A stretch of DNA of 40,485 nt from Bacillus massiliigorillae (GCF_000380245.2 NZ_HG428741.1:105459-145943); one strand, 5' to 3'; numbered from the stretch's first letter, positions 16,141 through 24,891 are shown. The notes: generated by a model not told the origin, from the sequence alone. A program made the numbers and translations.

Positions 16141-17400
16141 ATGGATTTATTACAAGATTTACAATGGAGAGGCATTATATATCAACAAACAGATGAAGAA
16201 GGTTTTAAAGAGCAATTAAAGAAAGAAATGACTTCTTTATATTGTGGAGTTGACCCAACTGCTGATAGTATGCATATTGGGCATTTATTACCTTTCTTAA
16301 CATTACGTCGCTTCCAAGAAGCTGGTCATAGACCAATTATTCTTGTTGGTGGAGCAACTGGTATGATTGGTGATCCAAGTGGTAAAACACAAGAGCGTCA
16401 ATTACAATCTATTGAGAAAATTCAACATAACGTAGAATGCTTGAAGAAGCAATTAGAGCGTATTTTTAATTTTGAAGGAGAAAATGGTGCAGTCATGACA
16501 AATAACTATGACTGGATTGGTTCTTTAGATATGATTTCCTTCCTTCGTGATTATGGAAAGCATATTGGTATTAACTATATGCTTTCGAAAGATATCGTTT
16601 CTTCAAGACTAGAAGCTGGTATTTCATTCACTGAATTTACGTACACAATTCTTCAAGCAATTGATTTCAATCACTTATATGAAAACTACAACTGTAAAGT
16701 TCAAATTGGTGGTAGTGACCAATGGGGTAACATTACAACTGGTTTAGAAATGATTCGTAAAGTACAAGGTGAAGGTGCAAAAGGATTTGGATTTACGATT
16801 CCATTAGTAACAAAATCGGATGGTACGAAATTTGGTAAAACAGAAAGTGGAGCAGTTTGGTTAGATGCTGAAAAGACAACACCATACGAGTTCTATCAAT
16901 TCTGGATTAATACAGCTGACCAAGATGTAGTTAAATATTTAAAAATCTTTACGTTCTTATCTAAAGAAGAAATTGAAGCTCTTGAAGAATCGGTTCAAAC
17001 AGAACCACATTTACGTAAAGCACAAAAAACATTAGCGGAAGAAATGACACGTTTAGTTCATGGACAAGAAGCTCTTGATACAGCGATTAACATTTCTCAA
17101 GCATTGTTTAGTGGAGACATTAAGAGCTTAACAGCCGCTGAAATTATGCAAGGTTTTAAAGATGTTCCGTCATACAAGCATGAAGATGGAGCAGAAATCA
17201 CTTTAGTTGATTTGATTGTAAATGCTAAGATTTCCCCATCTAAGCGTCAAGCGCGTGAAGATATTACAAATGGTGCAATTAGCATCAATGGTGATAAAGT
17301 AACAGACGTACAATATGTTTTATCACAAAATGATCGTGTAGAAGACCAATTTACAATTATTCGTCGTGGTAAGAAGAAGTATACGTTAATTCAATATTAA
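16141..17400 (+). CDS. tyrS: Tyrosyl-tRNA synthetase
   Basis: 419 residues. It attaches tyrosine to tRNA-Tyr. The class I motifs are HIGH at 45-48 (DSMHIGHLLPF) and KFGKTESG as the KMSKS-equivalent loop. GGSDQWGNI and YTILQAIDF form the tyrosine pocket region. A C-terminal S4-like RNA-binding domain follows (about 352-415, SKRQAREDITNGAISING). The ATG at 16141 has AGGAGG seven bases upstream. The frame could be extended back to 16018, but that runs through the T-box terminator. Expression is under the T-box immediately upstream. Confidence 0.97.
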   Translation: MDLLQDLQWRGIIYQQTDEEGFKEQLKKEMTSLYCGVDPTADSMHIGHLLPFLTLRRFQEAGHRPIILVGGATGMIGDPSGKTQERQLQSIEKIQHNVECLKKQLERIFNFEGENGAVMTNNYDWIGSLDMISFLRDYGKHIGINYMLSKDIVSSRLEAGISFTEFTYTILQAIDFNHLYENYNCKVQIGGSDQWGNITTGLEMIRKVQGEGAKGFGFTIPLVTKSDGTKFGKTESGAVWLDAEKTTPYEFYQFWINTADQDVVKYLKIFTFLSKEEIEALEESVQTEPHLRKAQKTLAEEMTRLVHGQEALDTAINISQALFSGDIKSLTAAEIMQGFKDVPSYKHEDGAEITLVDLIVNAKISPSKRQAREDITNGAISINGDKVTDVQYVLSQNDRVEDQFTIIRRGKKKYTLIQY

Positions 17401-17422
17401 TAAGAGTAAATTACTTTTTACT

Positions 17423-17450
17423 AGCTGTCGGCTTTGTCGGCAGCTTTTTT
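17423..17450 (+). terminator. tyrS terminator
   Basis: A stem of 8-10 bp, AGCTGTCGGC/GTCGGCAGCT (with G-T pairs) around TTT, followed by six T. Confidence 0.85.
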
Positions 17451-17453
17451 ATT

Positions 17454-17579
17454 ATGGTGAAATCTTTGGCATATATTTCTGTTATCAATTGGGCTGTAGT
17501 TCTTTTATTTTTACCATTAATTCTTTCGTATTGGAAGACATATAGTCACTTGAAAAGAGAATGTGATTTATTCGAGTAA
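17454..17579 (+). CDS. Possible 41-residue membrane microprotein
   Basis: An open frame starting four bases after the tyrS terminator T run reads MVKSLAYISVINWAVV, then a hydrophobic stretch to about residue 26, then a charged end (KRECDLFE). It has the profile of a single-span small membrane protein with a positive N-terminus. Against it: no Shine-Dalgarno sequence, no visible promoter, and chance frames of this size are common. I do not recognise it. Confidence 0.25.
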   Translation: MVKSLAYISVINWAVVLLFLPLILSYWKTYSHLKRECDLFE

Positions 17580-17607
17580 TTATATATAGGTGAATCTGAA
17601 TCAAATA

Positions 17608-17640
17608 GAAAAACCATCCGCATAAGCAGATGGTTTTTTC
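17608..17640. terminator. rpsD terminator
   Basis: AAAACCATC...GATGGTTTTTT hairpin. It serves rpsD on the minus strand and could act in both directions. Confidence 0.85.
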
Positions 17641-17646
17641 AATAAA

Positions 17647-18252
17647 CTAACGAGAGTACCACTCAACGATAAGTGCTTCGTTAATTTCAGCTGGCATTTC
17701 AGAACGTTCTGGTAAACGAGTGAAAGTACCTTCTAATTTTTCAGCATCAAAAGTAACGTAATCTGGAGTGAAGTTGTTCACTTCGATAGCTTCTTTGATG
17801 ATGTCAAGGTTACGTGATTTTTCACGAACTGCAATTACTTGACCAGGTAATACTTTGTATGAAGGAATATCAACGCGTTTTCCATCAACAAGGATGTGAC
17901 CGTGGTTAACTAATTGACGAGCTTGACGACGAGTACGTGCTAAACCTAAACGGTAAACAACGTTATCAAGACGAGACTCAAGTAATGCCATGAAGTTCTC
18001 ACCAAGGATACCTTGTTTCATTTTAGCCGCTCTATCAAACATAGTACGGAATTGACGTTCGTTAACTCCATACATATGACGAAGTTTTTGTTTTTCTTGT
18101 AACTGAAGACCATATTCAGTTAATTTCTTACGTTGGTTTGGACCATGTTGTCCAGGAGCGTAAGGGCGTTTTTCTAATTCTTTACCTGTTCCTGATAATG
18201 AAATACCAAGACGACGAGATAATTTCCAGCTTGGACCTGTATAACGAGCCAT
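17647..18252 (-). CDS. rpsD: 30S ribosomal protein S4
   Basis: 201 residues. A primary assembly protein, it binds the 5' domain of 16S rRNA. MARYTGPSWKLSRRLG, the EKRPYAPGQHGPNQRKK loop and the S4 RNA-binding domain (about 91-150, SRLDNVVYRLGLARTRRQAR) are textbook for the zinc-free form. GAGGAGGAG precedes the ATG. It is monocistronic, with its own promoter and a structured leader through which S4 represses its own translation in B. subtilis. Confidence 0.98.
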   Translation of the reverse strand: MARYTGPSWKLSRRLGISLSGTGKELEKRPYAPGQHGPNQRKKLTEYGLQLQEKQKLRHMYGVNERQFRTMFDRAAKMKQGILGENFMALLESRLDNVVYRLGLARTRRQARQLVNHGHILVDGKRVDIPSYKVLPGQVIAVREKSRNLDIIKEAIEVNNFTPDYVTFDAEKLEGTFTRLPERSEMPAEINEALIVEWYSR

Positions 18253-18433
18253 GAATGACTCCTCCTCTTTTTGTTTTTATTTTGTAAAATAAAAACAGTA
18301 GTGAAAACGATGACCATGACCATTTTGTTTTCATGTATCCTCGCCCTCGCAGCCAAGGGTTACAAGATACACCTCTTATATGAGGAACAAAATGTGTTCA
18401 CAATCTGTTTGCACAAGCCGCATATTTTACACA
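18253..18433 (-). promoter_or_regulatory. Structured 5' leader of rpsD (S4 autoregulation)
   Basis: About 180 bases of untranslated leader. Two adjacent hairpins are visible. TGTATC/GATACA (18334-18339 with 18366-18371) encloses an inner CCCT/AGGG pair. TGAAAAC/GTTTTCA (18302-18308 with 18327-18333) lies nearer the ribosome site. The position and length fit the known B. subtilis rpsD leader that binds S4; I infer the same control here. Confidence 0.65.
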
Positions 18434-18439
18434 AGTGAC

Positions 18440-18468
18440 ATTATATAATGTAGGAAATGTAATGTCAA
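18440..18468 (-). promoter_or_regulatory. Sigma-A promoter of rpsD
   Basis: On the minus strand TTGACA (18468-18463), 17 bases, TATAAT (18445-18440): perfect consensus hexamers and spacing. Confidence 0.9.
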
Positions 18469-18712
18469 GGGTGTCACGATTTTCTATGTATGTAGAAACT
18501 GAAAGTATGGAGGATAAGACAAGAATTATGCCAAAATCAATTGTTTTAAAGGGAAGTATTTATGTTTATCACTAAAAATAGTTAAAAGGACATAAATTAT
18601 TCGGGATTTTTTTAGAAAAAAAAGGTATAATTAGATTAGAAATTGTATGTATTTTTTACTATAAACAATAAAAAGTTATCATATAATTAAGCAATTGGAA
18701 GATGTACGTTGT

Positions 18713-20659
18713 GTGAAAAATAAATTATCTTTTACAAGTTTAAATAAAATGAGTACGGGATTGCAACAATTTATAGGGATGATGGGAATGGATCAAGAAA
18801 AATATTTTTTATTATGTGAGTTAAAAAGTATTACTATTCAATGTTTAGAAATGGAACAAGAAAATTTACAATATGAACAGGTAGTACAACAAATATTAAA
18901 TCAACTCATACAAGGATTAGAGGCTAAAGAAATTACTTTCTATCAATATAATGAAAAGAAGCAACGATTATATTGTAAAGTATCGACGAATCATAATAAG
19001 AATGAAAATAATGTAGATTACATTAAAATATGTGAAGCACACATGAAAGAGATACAGAATAATGATTTGTTTTATCGGAATTTTCCGTTAAGTGAATTTG
19101 AAGAATATGAATTACTTATTCCGCTGAAAAGAAATGAACAAGTAATAGGTCTTCTTGCTATGATGGAAAATAAGCAAAATTCGTTAATGCCTCAAGATTC
19201 TTCTTTTTATAAAGCTCTCTCAACCGAATGTACACGTTTAATACAGACAGTATCAAATATTTCTAGAATAGTGGCTGAAGAAAAACGATATAAACAGCTT
19301 TTCAGAGTAACAGAAAAGTTTCATTCATCTATGAATATGGATGAGGTTCTCAGGGAAATTATTTATACGCTTAGGGAAGTATTTCCGAATTTTACTTATT
19401 ATTTACTTTTATCACATGATAATAATCACCATAATGATCTCCCTATAAAAGACTTGGAATACGATAGTGAAAATATATCGGTAATGCAGGCTTATGTTAC
19501 AGGAACTGCTCAATTTGAAGATTTAATACTTGAACAAAAATCTGTTTTATATGCACCTTTGAAGGGGAAACAAGGAGTATATGGTGTTCTACAAGTAACA
19601 TCACCATGTATGATGATATTCCCAAAAGGGGAAATCGAGTTTATTACTTTACTGGCTAATACTGCTGGAAGTGCGATTGAAAATGCTCAGTTGTATTCAC
19701 AATCTAAACGGCTAATAGCCGATTTGCAACTTATAAATGAAACTTCACACCAATTAAATTCAAACTTACGTTTAACAGAAACAATAACATATATGAAAAA
19801 TCAAATTAGCAAGTCATTTAATGCTGAGGAAATTGGTTTTGTTTTATATGAGGAGAATGGCGAAGTTGAAATTCTTCAAGGGAGTTCGGACTTTTTTAAG
19901 AAACAGCAGGCTTGGATATATATCCGTTATATTAAAGAAACCATTATTGATCGAAAAGAATCTTTGTTTTTAGGGGATTTACAATTAAAAGGTGCTGAAT
20001 CGTTTTTATATCGTTCCGTAATGGCAGTTCCGATGGTACAGAGTGGAGTGGTTAAAGGATTTGCAGTAGTGATGCATAGTGAGGCATATTATTTTTCTTT
20101 TGAAGCCTTTAAATTATTACAATCGTTGATTCACCATTCTACCTTAGCTTTTACAAATTCTATTTTGCGTGAGGAATTAGAGAAAATGGTTGTAACTGAT
20201 CATTTAACTAGATTGTACTCTAGAAGTTATTTAGATAAAAAACTACACGAATCTATGAATACAGAAAAAGAAGGTACATTTATTTTAATTGATATCGATA
20301 ACTTCAAGAAGGTTAATGATACGTATGGACATCAAGTTGGAGATGAGATATTGGTTCAAGTCTCTTCGATTATTCAGAAGAATATTCGAGGAACGGATAT
20401 TGGTGCAAGGTGGGGGGGCGAAGAGCTTGCAATCTACTTGCCACGGGTGACCTTAACAGTTGGTGAGGTCATTGCAGAACGTATTCGAAGTAAAGTTCAA
20501 TTGGAAACAATGCCCCAAATCAGTATTTCCTGTGGTGTATCATACTGGAACAATGCGCAAGAAGATACTACAAAAGATTTATTCAAACGTGCAGATTCTG
20601 CTCTTTATGAAGCGAAGAATACTGGGAAAAATAAAGTTGTACTTGGATTAGTGGAATAA
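18713..20659 (+). CDS. dgcP: GAF-domain diguanylate cyclase (DgcP/YtrP type)
   Basis: Makes cyclic di-GMP from two GTP. The N-terminal 480 residues appear to be three GAF-like sensor folds (about 40-180, 200-340 and 345-480), linked by helices. The C-terminal GGDEF domain has the active-site loop GGEEL (568-572) and, five residues before it, RGTD, an intact RxxD product-inhibition site. DHLTRLYSRSYLD and IDIDNFKKVNDTYGHQVGDEIL are standard motifs. Position beside rpsD matches B. subtilis dgcP, though this protein is longer. The start is uncertain: GTG 18713 has a weak GGAAG upstream, and an in-frame TTG at 18695 and ATG at 18749 are alternatives. Confidence 0.88.
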   Translation: MKNKLSFTSLNKMSTGLQQFIGMMGMDQEKYFLLCELKSITIQCLEMEQENLQYEQVVQQILNQLIQGLEAKEITFYQYNEKKQRLYCKVSTNHNKNENNVDYIKICEAHMKEIQNNDLFYRNFPLSEFEEYELLIPLKRNEQVIGLLAMMENKQNSLMPQDSSFYKALSTECTRLIQTVSNISRIVAEEKRYKQLFRVTEKFHSSMNMDEVLREIIYTLREVFPNFTYYLLLSHDNNHHNDLPIKDLEYDSENISVMQAYVTGTAQFEDLILEQKSVLYAPLKGKQGVYGVLQVTSPCMMIFPKGEIEFITLLANTAGSAIENAQLYSQSKRLIADLQLINETSHQLNSNLRLTETITYMKNQISKSFNAEEIGFVLYEENGEVEILQGSSDFFKKQQAWIYIRYIKETIIDRKESLFLGDLQLKGAESFLYRSVMAVPMVQSGVVKGFAVVMHSEAYYFSFEAFKLLQSLIHHSTLAFTNSILREELEKMVVTDHLTRLYSRSYLDKKLHESMNTEKEGTFILIDIDNFKKVNDTYGHQVGDEILVQVSSIIQKNIRGTDIGARWGGEELAIYLPRVTLTVGEVIAERIRSKVQLETMPQISISCGVSYWNNAQEDTTKDLFKRADSALYEAKNTGKNKVVLGLVE

Positions 20660-20717
20660 GTCTTTTACGCTTTTTTTACTGATTGATATTTTAGAGGAAA
20701 TATATAGTAGCATTTTG

Positions 20718-20767
20718 AAAAAAACGTAGTGCAAACCTTGATATTGGTCTGTGCTACGTTTTTTTTT
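20718..20767 (+). terminator. dgcP terminator
   Basis: AAACGTAG...CTACGTTT stem, extended by weaker pairs, followed by a run of T. Confidence 0.8.
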
Positions 20768-20773
20768 ATGTCG

Positions 20774-20973
20774 TTATTTAATATGCTCTTCCAAAACTTT
20801 TACAACATTCTGTAAAAGTTGACCTTCTTCCTTTGAAAAGTAGTTTAATTCAGGGCTATCGATATCTAATACACCGATAAGTTCATTGTTTTTAAAGATA
20901 GGAATGACGATTTCGGATTGTAATATGTGTATTTTTCCTCTAATGTACCTGAGTAATTTTCGACTTTATACAT
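20774..20973 (-). pseudogene. ytsP: Remnant of ytsP (free methionine-R-sulfoxide reductase, GAF)
   Basis: The minus strand from 20973 opens with AAGGAG and ATG, reading MYKVENYSGTLEEKYT, which resembles the N-terminus of YtsP. After about 16 codons the sequence jumps, in another frame, to LQSEIVIPIFKNNELIGVLD and IDSPELNYFSKEEG up to VVKVLEEHIK and a stop at 20774. That is the C-terminal end of the same family. About 90 central codons, including most of the GAF core with its catalytic cysteines, are missing and the join is out of frame. In B. subtilis ytsP also sits between dgcP (ytrP) and refZ (yttP), so this is a decayed ortholog in its ancestral place. Confidence 0.85.
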
Positions 20974-21114
20974 CAAGATACTCCTTTCTTTTATTGTATT
21001 CATCACGATTTTTTTCGTTTATTTTCGAGCTGTCTTAAGGTGTCGAAACTATTTTAAAGGAAAGTTTAGATTTTCGACGAATACTTTCAAAAAATGAAAA
21101 GTTAGGTGATTGCG

Positions 21115-21753
21115 ATGAAAACGGAAAAAAATAAGAATAAAACAAAACAAGCGATTGTTGAAGCGGCCCTACTTTTATTTCAGACAAATGGTTATGATGG
21201 AACATCTATTCGTGATATAGCACAAAAAGCTAAAATAAATTCCGCCAATATTGCTTATTATTTTAAGAATAAAAATGGTTTGCTTGAATACTGCTTTATA
21301 GATTATTTTGAACGTTATACTGCAATTATAGAAAATGCTGTGCAAGAAATGGAATATTCAAAAGCTGATTCTTGCATGAAATCCATTATATCCAACTTAG
21401 TTCAATTTCAAGGTGACAATTTTCTAGCTGCTCGTTTTATTACTCGAGAAATGTCTAGAGATACAATGCTGAATCGTGAAGTATTATCTACTTATATGGC
21501 AAAAGAACGTTATTATCTTCAATATGTGATTGAACAAGGTATAAAAACCAATGTATTTCGAAAAGTAAGTATTCAATCGTTCATTCTAGTTATAAAAGGT
21601 CTGTTAACAGCTCCTTTTACGCATGTCGATTATGCTAAACAATTATTACATATATTGCCTCAAGAACAATATTATATTGAGCAATATAAGGAACAATGCA
21701 TGGACTTCTTAAATCAATCACTTCTACAATCTAAAGTAGGCGTTACAAGCTAG
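21115..21753 (+). CDS. refZ: RefZ, TetR-family regulator of FtsZ assembly
   Basis: 212 residues. The N-terminal TetR helix-turn-helix (about 8-55) includes GYDGTSIRDIAQKAKINSANIAYYFKNKNGLLEYCF. The divergent C-terminal ligand/dimer domain ends in the RefZ-type region. In B. subtilis RefZ binds sites near the origin and blocks Z-ring assembly over the chromosome during sporulation. Identification rests on the sequence style and the conserved position between ytsP and hisJ. The start is ATG 21115 after AGGTGAT; the GTG at 21106 lies inside that site. The 3' end overlaps hisJ by 11 bases, tail to tail. Confidence 0.85.
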   Translation: MKTEKNKNKTKQAIVEAALLLFQTNGYDGTSIRDIAQKAKINSANIAYYFKNKNGLLEYCFIDYFERYTAIIENAVQEMEYSKADSCMKSIISNLVQFQGDNFLAARFITREMSRDTMLNREVLSTYMAKERYYLQYVIEQGIKTNVFRKVSIQSFILVIKGLLTAPFTHVDYAKQLLHILPQEQYYIEQYKEQCMDFLNQSLLQSKVGVTS

Positions 21754-22564
21754 ATGGTTTTACTAGATTGGCATTATTATAGAGATATTTAAATCCTTGT
21801 CCGAGATCTTTGGCACAATGTGCATCACTACCGTATACGAGTGGAATTCCTAACTCCATTGCTCTTTTTACAAGATATTCTGGAGGGTAGGGTTCCGCAC
21901 AATATTTCTTAGCGATACCGGCTCCGTTATAATCGAGTGCTAGTTGGTGATGTCTTACTAATGAAAGTAAGGCTTCTTCCTGATGTTTAAAGTTACGTTC
22001 AGGAGGGTATTTTAATTGAAACTTATGCGCTAATGTAATATGGCCGATTCTTTTTGGTTTAAAGGGACCTAAATCTGCTTTAATTGATTGTTTTACGGTG
22101 TCATAATATTTTTCATAAATATTTGATACAGACCCGAATATTTGAATCATTTTATTAAAATAATCATCACTATAGTCGATACAATAGTAGTTGTCATTAT
22201 CCTTAATGAAATGAACAGATAAAATACTATCATCCAATAGTGGTCCTACATCTTGTAGGAATGAAGTGATGCTTGTGTCGTATCCTTCTATATAATCCAC
22301 TTCAAGACCAATATTAATTTTAATTTGTTTTTTGTACTTTTGTTGGAGTTTCTTTAATTGTTCTATATATTCTGTTAATTGAGTTGTGGTCATCGCGCTA
22401 TCTTTTGTTGGTGTTGTATCGTCGAAATCGTTTGGTAGTGGAGCATGTTCTGTAAATGATATTTCTTCTACATTATTTTTAATGAACCACTCTATATATT
22501 CCTCAAAAGAATCGGATGATCCGTGTGGGCAAAACGGTGTATGGATATGTCCATCTGCTAGCAT
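21743..22564 (-). CDS. hisJ: Histidinol-phosphatase, PHP family
   Basis: 273 residues. It hydrolyses histidinol phosphate to histidinol, the penultimate step of histidine synthesis. PHP metal ligands are visible: DGHIHTPFCPHG at residues 4-15, EHAPLP (about 40-45), GLEVDYIEGYD, SVHFIKD, GHITLAHKF, LDYNGAGIAK and the late YGSDAHCAKDLG. The fold and length match B. subtilis HisJ. AGAGGAG precedes the ATG. It is converging and overlapping with refZ, with no terminator between. Confidence 0.93.
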   Translation of the reverse strand: MLADGHIHTPFCPHGSSDSFEEYIEWFIKNNVEEISFTEHAPLPNDFDDTTPTKDSAMTTTQLTEYIEQLKKLQQKYKKQIKINIGLEVDYIEGYDTSITSFLQDVGPLLDDSILSVHFIKDNDNYYCIDYSDDYFNKMIQIFGSVSNIYEKYYDTVKQSIKADLGPFKPKRIGHITLAHKFQLKYPPERNFKHQEEALLSLVRHHQLALDYNGAGIAKKYCAEPYPPEYLVKRAMELGIPLVYGSDAHCAKDLGQGFKYLYNNANLVKPSSL

Positions 22565-22876
22565 TTTGTTAATTCTCCTCTCAATAAAAAAATATAAGTG
22601 AATTTTGTTGGAAAGTTTAAATAACTAGTCAAAAATGATTGTTTACATGGTATCATAAAATCAATAAAAAGAGCATTTTTCTTCTTTTTTTTCGAAAATA
22701 AAGGGGATTTTTGGCTGTTTTTGGCGAATGGTACTATGAACATATTTTTGAGAGAAGTTTGAGAGAAATGAATGATATTTTTTAAAATCTTTTTGTATAC
22801 ATTTAGATTTTAAATTTAATGAATTGATTTTTAATGAATTTATACATATATAGTTCAGACAGGAGGCTTTATTTAA
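22565..22876. other. AT-rich divergent intergenic region hisJ/ezrA
   Basis: 312 bases, very AT-rich, between two genes read outward. It must hold both promoters, but no pair of hexamers stands out. I see no gene or structured RNA in it. Confidence 0.5.
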
Positions 22877-24565
22877 GTGGAGTTTATTTTAGGAGGTTTA
22901 GTTTTAGTTCTTGCTTTTTTTGTTATTGGATTCTTTTTTAAAAAAAAGCGATACAAAGATATTGATAAGTTAGAAGAATGGAAATTGAATGTGATGAATC
23001 GCCCTGTTCTGGATGAGTTATCGAAAGTCAAACAGCTAAATATGAATGGTGAAACTGAAGAGATGTTTGAGAAATGGCGAAATGAATGGGATGAAATTGT
23101 AACGGTTCAGCTTCCTGAAATAGAAGGAATGCTATTTGATGCTGAGGAATTTATTGATAAGTATCGTTTTAGTAGCTCTAAGGAAGTTCAAAGGAAAATT
23201 TCACAAGAATTAAAAAGAATTGAAAATGATATTGATCGTATCATCGATGAGTTGAATGATCTAGTAGGTAGCGAAGAAAAGAATCGTGTGGAAATGAAAG
23301 AATTACAAGAAAATTATCGAGTTGCGAAGAAACAACTTTTGGCGCATAGACATACATATGGTAAGGCTGCAGATCAAATAGAACATCAACTAGAAGAAAT
23401 AGCTGAAAGTATTTCAGTTTATGAAGAAGTTACAGGAAAAGGGAACTATCTTCAAGCACGCGAATATGTTTTAAAGTGTAAAGCATCTATGAAGGATATT
23501 CTTAATAAAATGGAGTCAATCCCAACTTTATTAATGGAATGTATGACTACTTTACCAAATCAATTGTCAGAGCTAAAAGAAGGCTACAAAGAGATGCTAG
23601 AGAAAGAATACATACTAAATCATTTTGACTTTCCCAAAACGATTGAAGAAATGGAAAAACAGCTCGCTTCTTTTATTGAAAGGCTAGATAAATCAGAGGT
23701 TATTGAAGTTGAGAAGGAAATGGAAGAGTTCAAAGACAAAGTTTCGGTGTTATATGAGTTATTTGAAGAAGAAGTGATATCGAGACAATATGTGAACAAA
23801 CATAGAGAAGCAATAACTGAAGAAGCGGCTGTTATGAAATACGAAAATGATAAGTTGATGTTAGAAATCTCCACTATACAAAATAGTTATCATATATCGG
23901 ATTCGGAAATGAAAGTTCATCGTCAATTAGAAAAGAAAATTGCTACAATTACTAAGCAATGTGAACAGCTGCAATTGAAAATTGAACAGCATGATTTAGG
24001 GTATAGCATTCTTAGTGAAAGTTTAAAAGAGGTAGAACAACAAATCGAAAAAGTGAAGAAAGAGCAAGAGGCTTTTGCTCGTAAGTTACATGCTCTTCGT
24101 AAGGATGAGTTAGTCGCACGTGATCGCATAAAAGAACTACGTCAAAAACTAATACAAGCGAGTAAAGAAATTACTCAGAGTAATATGCCTGGTGTTCCTA
24201 GTGAGTATGCAAGCTTTCTAAATGAAGCACAACAAGCTTTAAAAGATGTAAATGAAAAGCTAGAAGAAAAACCGTTAGATATGACTGCTGTTCAGATTTT
24301 CTTGAAGAAAGCAAATGAAATAGTTGATGAATTCACGGATTTAACGCGGGAGTTAATTGAACAAATGCTACTTGCTGAAAAGGTTATCCAATATGCAAAT
24401 CGTTATCGAAGTCGTTACCCTTCTGTTGAGAGTGCTTTGCAAGAAGCGGAAAATAAGTTCAGATCATATGAATTTGGTGAAGCACTTGAAGAAGCGGCTG
24501 CGGTATTAGAAAAAATGGAACCTGGTAGTATCAAAAATATAAAAGTTGAATTGAATATCGATTAA
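22877..24565 (+). CDS. ezrA: EzrA, septation ring formation regulator
   Basis: 562 residues, the same length as B. subtilis EzrA. One N-terminal membrane helix (residues 3-22) is followed by a charged stop and then long spectrin-like coiled coils facing the cytoplasm. EzrA tunes FtsZ assembly, limiting rings at poles and helping PBP1 recruitment. The conserved QNR patch near the C-terminus is seen as QYANRYR (505-511). The start is GTG, with AGGAGGC nine bases upstream. A terminator hairpin follows. Confidence 0.96.
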   Translation: MEFILGGLVLVLAFFVIGFFFKKKRYKDIDKLEEWKLNVMNRPVLDELSKVKQLNMNGETEEMFEKWRNEWDEIVTVQLPEIEGMLFDAEEFIDKYRFSSSKEVQRKISQELKRIENDIDRIIDELNDLVGSEEKNRVEMKELQENYRVAKKQLLAHRHTYGKAADQIEHQLEEIAESISVYEEVTGKGNYLQAREYVLKCKASMKDILNKMESIPTLLMECMTTLPNQLSELKEGYKEMLEKEYILNHFDFPKTIEEMEKQLASFIERLDKSEVIEVEKEMEEFKDKVSVLYELFEEEVISRQYVNKHREAITEEAAVMKYENDKLMLEISTIQNSYHISDSEMKVHRQLEKKIATITKQCEQLQLKIEQHDLGYSILSESLKEVEQQIEKVKKEQEAFARKLHALRKDELVARDRIKELRQKLIQASKEITQSNMPGVPSEYASFLNEAQQALKDVNEKLEEKPLDMTAVQIFLKKANEIVDEFTDLTRELIEQMLLAEKVIQYANRYRSRYPSVESALQEAENKFRSYEFGEALEEAAAVLEKMEPGSIKNIKVELNID

Positions 24566-24585
24566 CTAGGTGAATGAAATGATGA

Positions 24586-24634
24586 GGCTGTCTCGTAAGT
24601 CGAAGCTACCGACTATATGGGATGGTCTTTTCTT
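24586..24634 (+). terminator. ezrA terminator
   Basis: Imperfect stem running from GGCTGTCTCGTA to its partner, tipped by AGTCG/CGACT, then TTTTC. It contains several G-T pairs and one mismatch bulge. Confidence 0.7.
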
Positions 24635-24670
24635 ATCATTTGAACGAGTTGAATCGGAAAAATACATATA

Positions 24671-24728
24671 ACAAAAGAAGCAGTCATAATCAGTTCTTAA
24701 CAAGTTTGATTATGACTGCTTCTTTTGT
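24671..24728. terminator. Perfect 22-bp inverted repeat, terminator-like
   Basis: ACAAAAGAAGCAGTCATAATCA pairs perfectly with 24707-24728 around a 14-base loop. The stem is A-rich on one side and T-rich on the other, so it can act in both directions between ezrA and the converging brnQ. Confidence 0.8.
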
Positions 24729-24731
24729 TGT

Positions 24732-24886
24732 GCGGTGTCTAGCTCCATCACCCAGCGACGTATAGATTTCGGACATCTCCCTACGATAAGTCAACACGAA
24801 AAAGGCTACCGCCTCTTCGTGTTGACTTTATCTCAGTCGAAGTGCTCCAATCTATACGTCGCAAAACGGGCGCTTGCGCTTTTCTT
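24732..24886. repeat. Nested inverted-repeat element
   Basis: About 155 bases starting GCGGTGTCTAGCTCC and ending GGGCGCTTGCGCTTTTCTT. The outer arms GCGACGTATAGATT (24755-24768) and AATCTATACGTCGC (24849-24862) are perfect complements. The inner arms (24785-24800 with 24816-24833) pair with a single bulged base. No coding frame is present. The sequence style is that of a short palindromic repeat I associate with Bacillaceae intergenic regions; the copy number cannot be judged from one window. Confidence 0.75.
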
Positions 24887-24891
24887 AAGTA

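Noticed and set aside
21000..21060. TTCGA...TCGAA arms as a RefZ operator
   Set aside because: Only the outer five bases are symmetric; I cannot match it to the RefZ-binding motif with confidence.
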